64,000 bases of DNA from Rusavskia elegans (lineage: Eukaryota > Ascomycota > Lecanoromycetes > Teloschistales > Teloschistaceae): assembly GCA_011316305.1 (NCBI GenBank), contig SAUG01000029.1, forward strand, positions 682,001 through 746,000. Direction: 5' to 3'. Every line of letters starts with the position of its first letter. Position 1 is the first letter of the stretch. The notes beneath the pieces are model-generated. The model was not told the DNA's origin. It saw only the letters and a list, made by a program, of their open reading frames with translations, and did no database searches. The position numbers and the translations under genes were made by a program. This document shows positions 33,961 to 45,880 of the stretch, in pieces.

Positions 33961-35705
33961 TGACCTGGGAAGCACCCGTGAAAACAGATTGGACTTGTAA
34001 TTGAATTTGCACGGGGCCAACGTCAATATTGATTCTGAAGATTGAATTATCCTATTCACCTCACGGAGCAAGCTACGTGTGTCACTCTTAAATTTCATCC
34101 AAGAGGCTCAATCGCGTTCTGCAGGTATGTCTGGTCTACGGGCCGGTGAATGGTTTTGATGGAACTGAACAGAAAAGGGGTATCAAGCTCGAAGCTCCTT
34201 CCTCCACCCCGTACTTCTCTCTTCGGCAAACATCTAGCACCCTCCTTAGATCCTCTTTATGTGTCTCTACAGCTGTTGCTGCTGCTACGTGGATGGATAC
34301 TGCCTCGTGACATGGATTCCATATCAATACCGCGATAATAGTTGCATTATACACGTGGATGCACCAGCTATAAATTCCGTACAAACTCAGCCCTCGTCGC
34401 CTACTGCGTTCGTCTCCCAACATCTGTAGTTCGTTGAAGTGATCCTCGTAGAAATTGCACTACAACTTTCTTGCCTGGGTATTTAGCCCGAATCAATCAT
34501 ACAACTGAGTCTCGTCCAATGAGCTCACTTAGATTACCAGCAAGATATGCTCCTCGTCATATCGACCGCTGTATAGATAGTCTGTCAATAGAATATTAGT
34601 TCACTCCGATTATTTCTGAGCGTCGGATAGAGATAAAGCATGCAAGAAGCTATAACCGGAAGAGAAATGATCTGGATCTAGAATATTTGGTGTCGATTGA
34701 TAGCACTCACTGGCTCTCTGGACCGATCTCCGTTCCAAGTACATAAATATTGGTGGCCAGAATCTGGGCCACTCCAAGAAGATGGCATAAAGACGGACCA
34801 CTAAGGTGAAGAGAAAAAAAAGGCGACGAAGACTACAACAAACAAAGAGACAATTTAAGGAAGAGACGAGATAGCAGGAGATAGATACTCCCTGACTTCT
34901 CGCATTTCTTTGCCATGCCATCGGCATCACTTGACTCAATCCTCAAAGACACTATACATGGTCTAGTTGACAACTCACTTACAAGCATTTCACCAAAATA
35001 CGTGGCTATAAGAGGCTCGTCGCGGAGAAGCTCAAAGTCAATATCGAGCTTGAGAATTCTGCATCCTGGAGATGGTCAAAAAGCGGTGTCACGAAGCAAT
35101 AAATAGACATAGGGCTGGTAGAAACATGTAGCAGAGCGCATGAAATAGAAGTTGCCTAAATTCGCAAGCTTTATATATCTTAAAGCTTATGGCGACCTAA
35201 GCTATGGCTGTCTCACCGTTTCCACTCTTTCAAATGGAGAACACATGTGTACCGCAAAACAACTTGATGGATCTGGCAGAGCTATCCTGCCCATCGCGTA
35301 GGATATCGGTATTTCTTTCCCAGCCATTATATAGACATCCAGAGGCTGTTATCGGTCACGGAAGTAATGAAAAAGGACATGGGAAGAGAGAACAGGACTC
35401 CATGAGCGGAGATTAGATGACAAATAGAACACATTTTACAGAGGTGCTTCGGCCATTCTATTGAGGCGACATTCTATTGAGGCGAGCGACATTGGCAGTC
35501 CCTGATGTCCGCGCTGCAGAGGAGGTCACATTAGAATCAATCGGTCGTTATATGAACTAAACGGGGACAAATGAAAGGATGAGAGGAAACGCGTCGTACG
35601 CAATGGCTCTGAGGCTTCCTCCTCGACCCTCTTTCTCCACCACTCCTTTCCTCGACACCGACGTCCGCTTAGCCTCCTGTCCGCTTAGCCTCCTGTCCGC
35701 TTAGC
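33961..35705. other. Intergenic region, no gene recognised
   Basis: Several short frames occur on both strands; none shows a domain or a paralogue. A 17-bp unit (GTCCGCTTAGCCTCCT) is repeated three times near 35664-35710. The DNA is not strongly RIP-affected. Confidence 0.3.
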
Positions 35706-37043
35706 CTCCTACTCTTCCTTCTTCTTCATCTTCTTCTTCATCTTCTTCTTCTTCTTCGTCATGATGATTTGGGCTCTGGGTGCGGTGTTCGTTGATTTCA
35801 CCGTGGTCTTGGCTGCTGCAGATAACCTCTTCCCTAACCATGACCGTGCCCGTCTTGGTCTTGATCGCGGGTACCCTAGCCCTGATATCCTCATCCTTAG
35901 ACTCGGCCTTCCATCGCATAGCCTCGACTTGCCCTTCCACAGCCTCAACATTCTCCAGCAAAACCATGGCATTCTCTCGCAGAGCCTCAATGCCCGCAAT
36001 TCCCCTTACTTTATACAACATCTCATCGATGGCAGCTTCACCTCCGTCACCTCTTCCGGCAGTGATCGATTCTGCACCCTGCGCGCAGGTATTATGTCTG
36101 TAGACTTGGTGACGAGCTCGTGGAGGGCTTCCTGGCCTGTCGAAAGTTTCTTGATGGTTCCTTCCAAAATCACGAGACCAGTGTTTTTAAAAATCGTGAC
36201 ATACCTGCAGCTTCTTATAGGGGTCAGTAGTATTCTTTGAGGTGGGTAGAAGGAGCACTTTACCGATGACAGTGATTGAAGCAGAGAATTGGTTGGTCTG
36301 TGTACGGGAAACGAGGAATTGACGTTGCCTCTCATCGTCCGCCTTTGTCGCCAACATCAGCATCATCCTCAGAGCATTTGATGTTGCACTCCCTTTACAA
36401 AGCATACACGGTTTCTAGAAGACATAATGAGGAGCAGTATCAATCTAGAGCCCCTCGACGAAACGATGACGAAACCCAGGGATGAACAGCGTTTCCTCGT
36501 TCGGTTAATTCGCCAAGCAACAATTGACCATTCAAATAGACCAGAGCAGACGTCTCGACCAGGATATTATGGGAGTCGTGGACCGCATCGTTGCTATGTA
36601 ATGTTCCCAAGATGACTGCGTAAGCACTGGAGGAGCTATGGGCGGCTTCGGTGGTTGAGAGAGTGCCAGTTTCTGCGGGCTTGACGGCTTCGTCGGCTGC
36701 CCTGACGCTTTCGATTCGAAGGGTAGGGTCGTATTGAGGTCTTGCAGATCGTCGATACCTTCCTGGTTGGGCGCGAAAGGGGCAACGTCTTGAGGCCGCC
36801 AAGCCCGTGGTTTCCGGGCAGGGATCGTCGCTCGCGGAGGAACAGGGGGCGATGCCTAGTATCCCTGGCATCGAGGGGACTTGAAGTATGCATCTGCTTC
36901 GGTATCCAGGTCCATCGGCGTTCCGTTCCCGCTATATTGGCTACTCATGTAGCAGAAAATGATGCCAATTGAGGCGACATCCAGTACCGCTGGCAGGTTT
37001 TGGTACAGCTGAGAATCGAGTATGAAGCGAAGTTCTGCCATAT
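35706..37043 (-). pseudogene. Decayed multi-exon gene, Pro-rich N-terminus and acidic C-terminus
   Basis: Minus-strand segments look coding but do not join cleanly: MAELRFILDSQLYQNLPAVL from 37041; a Pro-rich stretch (PPVPPRATIPARKPRAWRPQ) near 36850-36790; SSWEHYIATM near 36590; DDERQRQFLVSRTQTNQF near 36340; VILEGTIKKLSTGQEALHEL near 36150; then EALRENAMVLLENVEAVEGQ and an Asp/Glu run (35709-35760). Plausible splice sites exist (a GTAAAG donor near 36267), but an in-frame TGA follows the WEHY block. I read it as a mutated gene rather than an active one. The family is not recognised; an uncharacterised ascomycete coiled-coil protein is the best guess. Confidence 0.35.
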
Positions 37044-37160
37044 CGAAACACATAAAAAAAACTTCTTAGCTTTCAAGCCTATTGATTGGCTAGAGCGGGA
37101 CATTCCGTTAGTAGGGCTGTTTCTTTCAGCGTTCCTTGCGTTATCATCTTTTTGAGCATC

Positions 37161-37655
37161 TGATTCCTCAACGCTCATTTGTCAGAATTTGTTCATTTTT
37201 GTATCGTTTGAAAGCTCTGAATGAGCTCTTCAATTCGTATGGTTTTTGGCCTATGACGTCAGGTACGCATTGCGTGCATGCAACAGAGTTGCAGGCATTG
37301 GATTTGGGTGAGCCTTGGCATTCCTGGTAGGACTGCCAGGAATATTACCAGCAACGCTTTTTTGTACACGGAATTACTCAGCGGTTATTGGTCAGAATTT
37401 GATTATTTTTCCATCGTTTGAAAGGCCTGAATGAACTCTTCATACTGCATGGATTCTGGCCTATGACGTCAGGTGCGCATTGCGTGCATGTACCAGGAAG
37501 TTGGCGATGGATTAGGTAAGGCTTGGCGCCGGCCTCGTAGGGCTACCAAGGTCCACACGGTCGCAATATGGGTGATGGCTTCTTACAGGCCTGAATCCTT
37601 GACGCTTATTAGTCAGATTCGTATGCTCTATAGATCTTCAGATAGCGACGAAAGG
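37161..37655 (+). repeat. ~210-220 bp tandem repeat (2.3 units)
   Basis: Units start near 37161, 37371 and 37591; GTCAGAATTT recurs at 37181 and 37391 and a variant at 37612. Each contains GGCCTATGACGTCAGG followed by CGCATTGCGTGCATG. The third unit is cut by the MITE at 37656. A further relative lies at about 48690-48790 (CGACGTCAGATGCGCATTGC), so the family is dispersed as well as tandem. Confidence 0.6.
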
Positions 37656-37879
37656 TGTCAGCCGGCAGGAAGGAGTCATGTAGTGATTGATTGATGATGG
37701 AGTGAAAATCTATGGAGAACTAGTTTATATAAAAAGTGGTAAGTACTAAAGAGACGCTAAGCCTATTTAGGACCACGCTAAACCTTATAGGGCAGGTATA
37801 CGTAACCTCAGCGAGTCTCAGCGAGAACTGCCAACTGGCTTCTCCATGAGCTCTTCATGATCGCTTCTATATGCTGACA
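37656..37879. mobile_element. MITE, family TGTCAGC, copy 1 (224 bp)
   Basis: Ends TGTCAGCC...ATGCTGACA form a 7-bp terminal inverted repeat (TGTCAGC). It is flanked by AAAGG at 37651-37655 and 37880-37884, a 5-bp target duplication. The body is homologous to 45566-45781. It has no coding capacity; the transposase superfamily is not determinable from these ends. Confidence 0.75.
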
Positions 37880-39012
37880 AAAGGGCTCTTCAAAAAGAAG
37901 CAAAAATTAGCCAATCATATTCGTTGGCGCAAAAGTTATTCTATACAGAAAAATCAACCGCCAAAAAAGTCGAGTTTTGATATTCCATTACGTGATAGGA
38001 AAAAAGGACTCAGCGATCCTTGCCCTGGCCAGGATTGTCAGACACCTTGCAGCGCCAAGTGCAAGGTGCAAGAATCGAGTTTCGAAAGTCCGCCGGATAT
38101 ATCGGATATATGCGACGGAGGCATGTTACCAATAGATGAACGGGTAGATATCTTAGCGTATAATAATAGGGGCAGGCCAGAAATGAAATCACGGCGTATA
38201 AAAGAGACAGCAAGCTGTCTAATAAGGCGGGTAGTTACCAGTGATTCGGTTTCTACTATAGTACTCTGTGAATAATTCCTACATGGTCTTCGTCTCATTG
38301 TTCAAACGACCTGGCAATAGCCCCGCTCAGTGCGCAACGCGGTTGAAGACCATGTCACCACCTCGATCCAGTCCCGCTTAGCCAGGCCTGCAAAACTGCA
38401 AGATTTCAATGCGCCAAGCCACCAATAACGCGTTTTCTCCCGGGGCGTATCTCGCGTATGCGTTTACTGCGCACATCGGCTCTTCCGCGCTGAAAGTACC
38501 AATCATGGCAGCTGGGCCCCTGAATTGTTGCTGCTCTCCTATTGTTGCGATCTCTGGCCTGTCCTAATTCTTAGCTGCACTAACCTTCTTTTGGTATTAA
38601 ATCTATCGGGACACCGGTGAAACGGGATTAAGTTGCGTAAATCCTAGTCAGCGAGTTTCCGTCCTTCGTCACTCTTGGCGATCTGCAGCGCTAACAAGGA
38701 GTACTCGCAACCGCGCGGGTGAACGACGACCTCAGATGGGCGTTGAGAATATAGATAGACGACAGCATCTCTTCACATCAGAGTCATTACTCAATCTGTA
38801 CTTATAGCTATAGATACTGGAAGTAGCAGCCGGTACTGTATAACAGTGATGGTGTCAGCCCAAAAACGGGGCCCCACGGCGTCTTTGAACGTAGTGGGTA
38901 CTTGTAGTATATATGGCTGATTTTGGATGTTGACAGATGGTCAATTGGGAGTCCGATGCCAACCCAATTGATCTATAGCGTTCGGAGTCTCTTCGTGATC
39001 CGAATTCCAGTA
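37880..39012. other. Intergenic region, no gene recognised
   Basis: A 134-codon open frame (37871-38275, +) overlaps the MITE end and shows no domain. Otherwise unremarkable. Confidence 0.25.
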
Positions 39013-39625
39013 GGGTCATGATCCGTGCACTCTACAGTATCACTAAAGCACTCTATAGAGATCACTAAAACACTCTATAGTCAAACTTTACTATATAAGG
39101 TATAGCGCACCCGAGCTGACCAACCAGATAATTATAATCCAAAGGGTCTACACTACTTCGTAAATAACTTTATCGAGATTCCAAATCTTCAACCACCTTG
39201 TATAACCTTGTACTATACACCCAATGTTCAAGGTCTGGAACTAAAACTCTTATATCCTTTAGCTATATACCTATACTGTTAAATATAAGAATATCTAGTA
39301 TACGCGGCCAGAATTAGATACGGAGTACCTCCTGAACCTCGTTTACCTCGATCGTAGAAAATATCTCACTATACAAAGCTGCTGGAGATACTCTAAGGTA
39401 GGGCTAGCCCTATTTTCCTTCGGTTTCTTTAATATTCTCCGTCGGCTTAAGTTCGGCAGTCTATTTCTATAAGGCTAGACTACCTGATACAGCTAATTAT
39501 CGGGGTAGCGGAATTACAGCTGAGTATACCGATTAGTTAAATCCTGCTTAATAAACCCTATAGAATGTTTTAATGATCCCTATAGAGTGCTTTAGTAATA
39601 CCGTGGAATGCACGGATCATGATCC
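39013..39625. mobile_element. Non-autonomous hAT-like element (613 bp)
   Basis: Imperfect terminal inverted repeats of about 66 bp (left GGGTCATGATCCGTGC, right GGATCATGATCCGTGC, then CTAAAGCACTCTATAG in both). They are flanked by the 8-bp direct repeat TTCCAGTA at 39005-39012 and 39626-39633, the duplication size typical of hAT elements. The interior is AT-rich and non-coding. A stretch near 39320-39395 resembles one at about 55850-55950. Confidence 0.75.
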
Positions 39626-39633
39626 TTCCAGTA

Positions 39634-41820
39634 TTGCGAATCAGTCACCAAAGGCTAGATTGTACAGGTGAGTGATGTATTTGTATCTAATCAACTAAAG
39701 CTGCTAAATACGATGTCTCGTCTTTGCTGATGATAATTAAGATATCCATTCAAGTTGCTCCACGACCGAATCCTACGCCGTAGGTATTTTTGGGTTTTTT
39801 GGTCTAGAGATAGTAACAAGAACGACACGTCATTTCCCTGCTTTGGAACCGAACCCTACGTCGTAGGTATATGGGTTTTCTCGTCCAGAGCTCGTGTGTC
39901 CACTCTCATAGAGTAAAAAAGAATTGAAAGAACGAAGAAAGAAACCGTGGGGAAAATCCCATCCAATACGTACGACGCCCATCTCTTTATATTTCTCTGC
40001 TTGACCCCAACCGTTCAGCGGCCGAAAGTATCAAAGTTTTCTCAAGGTCTCGCTCAGATCTTGGTCGTTGTCACCTTTTACGGTTATCACGCCCGCTTCG
40101 GTCTTGGATACTATCCGGTAACCGGCGTGATTGGCGATTTGTTCGAATATCTTGAAGGTGACTAGATACCTTTAGGTCCTCTCCTAAAGTACGTCAGAAT
40201 ATATAGAAGATAAAAATAGATAAAGAAACTAAATAATATACGCTGCTTATTATAATTCTCCGCTTACCTCTTTAGCTTTATTAGCTGGCGGTAAAGGAAA
40301 GAGACCGACGTAAAGAGATAGCGGCAGACCGAAGTACCTACTCCGAAGGTTATTTTCGATAGATAATAACGCTTCCCCGATAAAGCGTTATAGTTCAGTA
40401 GACCCGATATTCTAAATAAAGATTATAAATCGTTAGCTATCTTCCGGTATATCTAAACGGATATAGATAGGGACGTTTAGCTCTTCCCGATATCGAATTT
40501 CGATATTTTTCTATACTATAGCGGAGATAAGAAAATCGATATCCTCTAGATCGATACGAATATTTAGTACTACTATATTATCGAGACGAATACAGAATTC
40601 TAAGCGGTTATCGTTATAAACTAGGAAGAGGTCGGAATTTAAAAATATACGAATATACGTACCGATATCGATACGTAAAACTTTAACTAACTAGGGTTCC
40701 GTTTAGGGCTGTAATTCAGACTATATAGCTATAATATAGGATATAGAAAGGTTTAAATAATTTATAGTAAGCTTTAATATATTATAGATTACTATTAAAC
40801 TGGAAGTCTGTAGATATACTGGTAAACTGCAAGGTAGAAGGTTGGTTGAATTCTGTGGTAAATAAGGTGTTCCGAATCAAGGTAATCTTGGCCAGATGTC
40901 CAATACAATGGGCTTTTATTCACAGGACGATAAGGTACATTCGATTTGCAATCGATCTATGCCACTGGATTTCCTTATCATTGCCTCGAATCTGATTTGC
41001 TGAAGAATCAGGCAATCACGATCAATATCCTCTAAACGTGGACCTACGGGTCGTCATCGGTCTGGGCCGCTATTCAATGTATCATTGGCAATGCTTAGAG
41101 AAAGCAGCATACCGTATGACTTCTCTCATTCAGATAAGAGCAAGTCAGGAGACATTCCTCGTAGACTCGCTTGAAGCCTTGGGCTGCAAGAGTTGCCACA
41201 GCTTGCGGTGTACTGTTGTTAAACCCATCTCTTACTCCATTATATTACTGCCTCTGTATTTTCTACACAAACCGGGTTTCATTTGGTACAAGCAAGTCTG
41301 GCGATTTTAAAACACGCACTGATAGAATCTCCCCAGAGTCTTATATACAGAAGTATCAGGGGTTTGCCACAAACCTTATTAGTCCCGGTCAGACGTCAAC
41401 CTAAGAGCATAGCTCACTCCCGGGTCAGCGGGCCAGTGTTATCCACTGATAAGCTTGAATGGCGGTCAGACCTTCGCTCGCCGGTACATTCATTCACGCG
41501 CCGATGCCGGAAGTTCCGGCCGGCCGCACCTCACATTCAATACATGAGTTAAGATTAGGTCAACAACACATCAGCGGCCCCAGCGGCCCCAGTATATACT
41601 CAATCTCACATTCTGATCCTTCTTCTTTCTTTTCCCTCGTTCGCACTCGCACATCGTACCAGACAGACGTCTAGCACCACAGCTCTCATATCACATTTGC
41701 ACACATAGCTTCGCAGCTCTCATATCACACTTGCACACATAGCTTCGCGGCTTTTACATCACATTTGAACACATCTCGCTTTTCACTTTCCCCTACCCTT
41801 TCCTAGACGATATTGAAAAA
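39634..41820. other. Intergenic region with a RIP relic and the leader of RGG/poly-Q copy 2
   Basis: The palindrome CCTACGNCGTAGG occurs twice (about 39772 and 39850), each followed by TGGGTTTT-like words. 40170-40820 is AT-rich with CpA depletion, an unidentified RIP-mutated relic. The end holds the conserved leader of the RGG/poly-Q family: TCGCACTCGCACATC (about 41641) and TAGACGATATTG before the ATG. A 34-bp unit starting AGCTCTCATATCACA is repeated in tandem at 41681 and 41715, with a degenerate third copy at 41749. No gene recognised. Confidence 0.4.
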
Positions 41821-43989
41821 ATGTCGTCTTTTCAAGAACAAGGAAATTCGAGTGCTTCTGGTGCCGATGGTGATTTCGTCCATACCCACGAGTACATCAG
41901 AGACAAGCTAACAATAGAAGGCAATGCTGGTGCTCAGCAGCCACCACAGGGACCTCCCACCAACGACTCCACTACGCCTGGAGATATGACCTCGGCCTCG
42001 AATGCAGGCTCACAAGGTGTTGGTGGTGATGCCCGTGGCGGTCGTGGGGGATTTCGTGGCGGTCGTGGCGGTTACCGTGGTGGAAGAGCTGGTGGCCACG
42101 GTCAACACCGTCATCAACCCTACACTCCTCGTGTTCCCCGGGTTGAGCAGACCCAGCAATACCCTCAATTCTCTCCCCCCCCTCCCTCAGCTTTCGGTGC
42201 CAATCCAGCACCATACCCCCAATACCCCCAAGCCTATCAACAGCAAGGGGTATATGAGAACCATCAGCTCGGCTGGGCTGGATATGCACCTGTCTACGGT
42301 CATGGTCAGTATGGCCAGGCTCATTACGGACAGAGCCAATATCAAACACCGGCTCCTCCTCCCTCCCTTCCCCCAAACCCTTATTTGCCGCAACCGACTC
42401 CTCTCTCTCTCCCTCCAACCCCCTATCAGCCGCAGCAAACCGGTCGTGGAGGTAACAAATGGCGACGTGGGAGAGGATCCCATCAAACCCCCGTGCCTGC
42501 TGCCTCGCAGCAACAGCTTGGATCAAATGCAGGGTCCCAGCAAGCCCCTCCCCCTCCCTAACAAGCCCCTCCCCCTCCCCAACAAGCCCCTCCCCAACCG
42601 GCCCCTACCAGCGTCCAGCCGGTTCAACAAATACCAACTCCCGCTGCCCCTCCCCTAACCCCCTAACCCGTACCGGCTCCCTTAATACCGGAAGTAATTT
42701 ACTAGGTTACCTACTATCTGTAATAGAGAGATAGTAAGTTACTGGAGCAGAATTACGCCTACCTCCTTAAGTAGGAGGTCAAGCAGGCTCGGCTGGAGAG
42801 GCAGTAAAAGGCCAAGGATAAGGAGGAGCGTGAAAAGAAGGATATAAAGAAGGAAGGTAAGAGTAAGGAATTCAAGGCGATAAAGGCTAAGATTGAGGAA
42901 TTGGAGGCAGCAGAGTTGCGGCGAAAGCAGGAAGCTGCGGCCGCCAAAGAAGAAGCTGAGGCCGCCCGACAGGAAGCTGAGGCCGCCCGACAAGAAGCTG
43001 AGGCCGCCCGACAAGCCGAGAAGGATGCTGAGTACCAGGCCCTCGTAGCTTTCAGAGATCAAGTCTTGGCGGAGAATGCGGAGAAGGAGAAGAAAGCCGA
43101 GGCGGACAGGTTGGAGGCCGAGACAAAGCAGCAGGCCATCAAAAGCGAAGAAGACGAGGAGGAGAAAGCAGAGACTGCTCGTCATCTGCGAGAGCTTCGA
43201 GAGTCGCAAGAAGGCCTTGCGCAAAACTTCAGAGCCACCGCCGCCGAGCTGCAGGAGTCAAGAAACCAGCAGCGCATCCTTGCAGAACGCCAGGCCAGTC
43301 TCCCTGGTATCCTTCAGAAGATCGCCGATTTGAGGAAGAACTGGAGGCAGAAGGTGATAGCGGGCCAAGTTTACGCAAGGAATTACATTGCCGCTCTCCC
43401 AAACAATCCTCACATCCCGCAGCAGTTGAGCAGCGAGGCTATGGCCACATTCAATGCTCTCGTCAGCGCAGGTGATACTGCGCTAGAAGGGATTGACGCG
43501 CTCGCTGAAAGAGCGACTCAACATTTCACGAACGGCCTTCCTGGGAACACGGACGAAGTTGCGGCGGAGGGGGAACAGATCTTCACGGGTCTCCAACCCA
43601 TTATAATTAAGGCTCAACAAGCAGAGGCTATGCTGCTGTCGATCCCTCAGCCGAACGCAATCCAAGGGCCGCCTTCTGGGTCGGGCGAAGTCGTGCCGTA
43701 CCAAACGGCTACTCCTCAACGACAGCCGCAGCAACAGCAGGAGCAACAACAGCAGCAGCAGCAACCGCAACAACAGCAGCAACCGCAACAACAGCAACAA
43801 CAGCAACAACCCCCCATCTACAACGTCACTATCCATATGCCGAGTAGACCGGGCATGTCATTTTCAAATGCCGTGGAAGAGGCTGCCCTGGCCGCTAGGG
43901 GTATCGACGGTGGAGAAATGGTGCTTGCTGGGAGTAGGCTGACTGATGCGGCCAACATGGAGCCTATGGACGAAGACCAACCAGATTGA
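41821..43989 (+). pseudogene. RGG-box / poly-Gln protein (copy 2) with a patch of RIP-like stops
   Basis: A single frame runs from ATG 41821 to TGA 43989 (722 codons) but contains seven stops: TAA 42559, TAA 42664, TAG 42703, TAA 42721, TAG 42724, TAG 42772 and TAA 42805. All are TAA or TAG, none TGA, and there is no frameshift. The frame reads sensibly through them (the block EQNYAYLLK aligns with EENLAYFKK of copy 1). Left part: RGG repeats (residues 71-94), then Pro/Tyr/Gln-rich. Right part: coiled coil with three 21-bp repeats (EAEAARQ, 42955-43017), the helical domain shared with copy 1, Gln tracts (43728-43808), and an acidic tail. Normal-composition halves flank a mutated middle. It could still make a 246-residue N-terminal fragment. 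Two separate genes are less likely because the frame is kept. Confidence 0.8.
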
Positions 43990-45079
43990 TTCAGGTATGT
44001 ACCTTGTCTATTCGAATCGTTCAAGTTGAGTTTTCTGATCGGTATCTAGCCACCTCCGCTTGTACGAGGTAAGATTGTTGGAGTTTTGATTGATTTCTTG
44101 TGGATGATGTCTGTAATTGAGAGTGGTGTCTACGTTGAGAACGAGATGGATTCCCAAGGGATCTTCGGTTCACTTTGCCACGCATATCATTTCTTCTTCG
44201 GCTCCAGCCGATTTCTTGTGTCACTCAATGGAGACATGTACACGTTTACTTGGGGCGCAGCCCTTCTTGATTGTTCGGTATCACGATGCCGCGCCTGTAA
44301 CAGCGGCTTTTCTTGTTTTTGATTTTTAATACACGACCGCATGTAAAATCCAAAAAAAAAGGGAAAAGGAAAAAACCACAAAAAAAAAAAAGCAACCAAA
44401 AGAAACCAAAAATACCCCGAATACGTTTCGGGGGGGGGAATCCTACGACGAACCCCATTGAAGATTTGCTACATGCAGGGCTTCAATGGGATTCGCATGT
44501 TGATCAAAAGTCAATGACTGAGCGCGGATTCGGCTTGACGTGACGAGACTTGTGGGCAGCGGCAGAAATTCTTTCAGTAGATGGAGCCATTTGATATATG
44601 CGTGCGTGCGTTCAAGTGCAACAGACCTCCTTTGCCTGCCCATTTACAGACATGTGAAACGTTGGCTTCTACGCTTTGGTCTTTGCAGGACACACTCTGA
44701 CACGACCCTAGTGCTGGTATCATGCGCGACTGGTCAATGCCTTTTGTTACTGGACACTGGATTCAGTATACAGCACGATGATCAACGCCAATCTTAAGAC
44801 CAGAAACGGCAATGCTATTCATTTTGCAAAGTACACGATTGGCGTTATCATCCTGGCAGACAATCATCAGCGATATGGACAACGGCTGGCTATCATCGAA
44901 AGACCAAGTCCCTCCGGGTAACCTACTCCCAGCCAGAATCACTACCACGCGCCTTCCAGCTGTAACCCTCCCCATCAAGCCCCAGCTGTAACCCTCCCCA
45001 TGTTTCTTCCTGGTGGCTTATCTCCTACGGAAAATCCGGGAGCGAAAACCCCTTTCTTGGTACTCGCGTGGTATCTGAC
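43990..45079. other. 3' flank of RGG/poly-Q copy 2, no gene recognised
   Basis: Short frames only. Long A-runs near 44352-44400 and a nine-G run near 44430 are low-complexity. No domain or paralogue is visible. Confidence 0.3.
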
Positions 45080-45880
45080 CGCGCTATTTTCGGAAACCCC
45101 GCGTGCTCCTTCGTCTGGTCCCATGGAGTACGCGGTGGTGGTTCCTGAGGTGGGAAATCCCCAGCTTCGCGCGCTGGTTGGTTCGTAGGGTTCTTCGTAG
45201 TTCTAGGAGGGACGGGCCGGACTTGAGGAGGTACTCCCTGTCAACCCCACGTGCTCCTTCGTCTGGTCCTATAGAGTACGCGGTGGTGGTTGCTGAGGTG
45301 GGAAGCTCCCAGCTTGGCGCGCCGGTTGAAATATAGAGTTCTTCGTAGGTCTAGGAGGGACGGGCCGGGCTTGAGGAGGTACTCCCTGTCAACCCCGCAG
45401 AGTACGCTGTAGTGGTTGCTGAGGTGGGAAGCTCCTGGTTTCGTACGCCGGTTGAAATGTAGAGTTCTTCGTAGGTCTAGGAGGGACGGGCCGGGCTTTG
45501 AGGTATTCCCTGTCAACCCCGCGTGCTCCTTCGTCTGGTTCCATGGGGTACACTGTGGTGGTTCCTGTCGGCCGGCAGGAAGGAGTCATGTAGTGATTGA
45601 TTGATGATGGAATGAAAATCTATGGAGAGCACGAAAAGTGGTGAGTGCCGAGGGGACGCTAAGCCTGTTTAATACCACGCTAAACCTTATAAGGCAGGTA
45701 TATTTAACCTTAGCGAGTTCCAGTAAAAAATACGAACTAGCTTCTCTATAAACTCTTTATAATCACTTCTATATACTGACAGTTCCTGAGGTAGAAAGCT
45801 CCTAGTTAGCGCCTTGATTGGTTCGTAGGTCTAGGAGGAACGGGCCGGGCTTGAGGAAGTACTCCCTGTCTATATTTCAT
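45080..45880 (+). repeat. Array 3: ~147 bp direct tandem repeats
   Basis: Units start with AACCCCGCGTGCTCCTTCGT at about 45096, 45243 (147 bp apart) and 45517. A 30-bp-deleted unit lies at about 45391. A final partial unit resumes after the inserted MITE at 45782. Each unit ends in GGACGGGCCGG...GAGGTACTCCCTGTC. All units have the same orientation, unlike arrays 1 and 2. Non-coding as far as can be seen. Confidence 0.75.
45566..45781. mobile_element. MITE, family TGTCAGC, copy 2 (216 bp), inside array 3
   Basis: Ends TGTCGGCC...ATACTGACA, the same family as 37656-37879. Flanked by GTTCC at 45561-45565 and 45782-45786 (5-bp target duplication); removing it restores the GGTTCCTGAGGT sequence of the array unit. 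Several C-to-T/G-to-A differences from copy 1. Confidence 0.8.
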
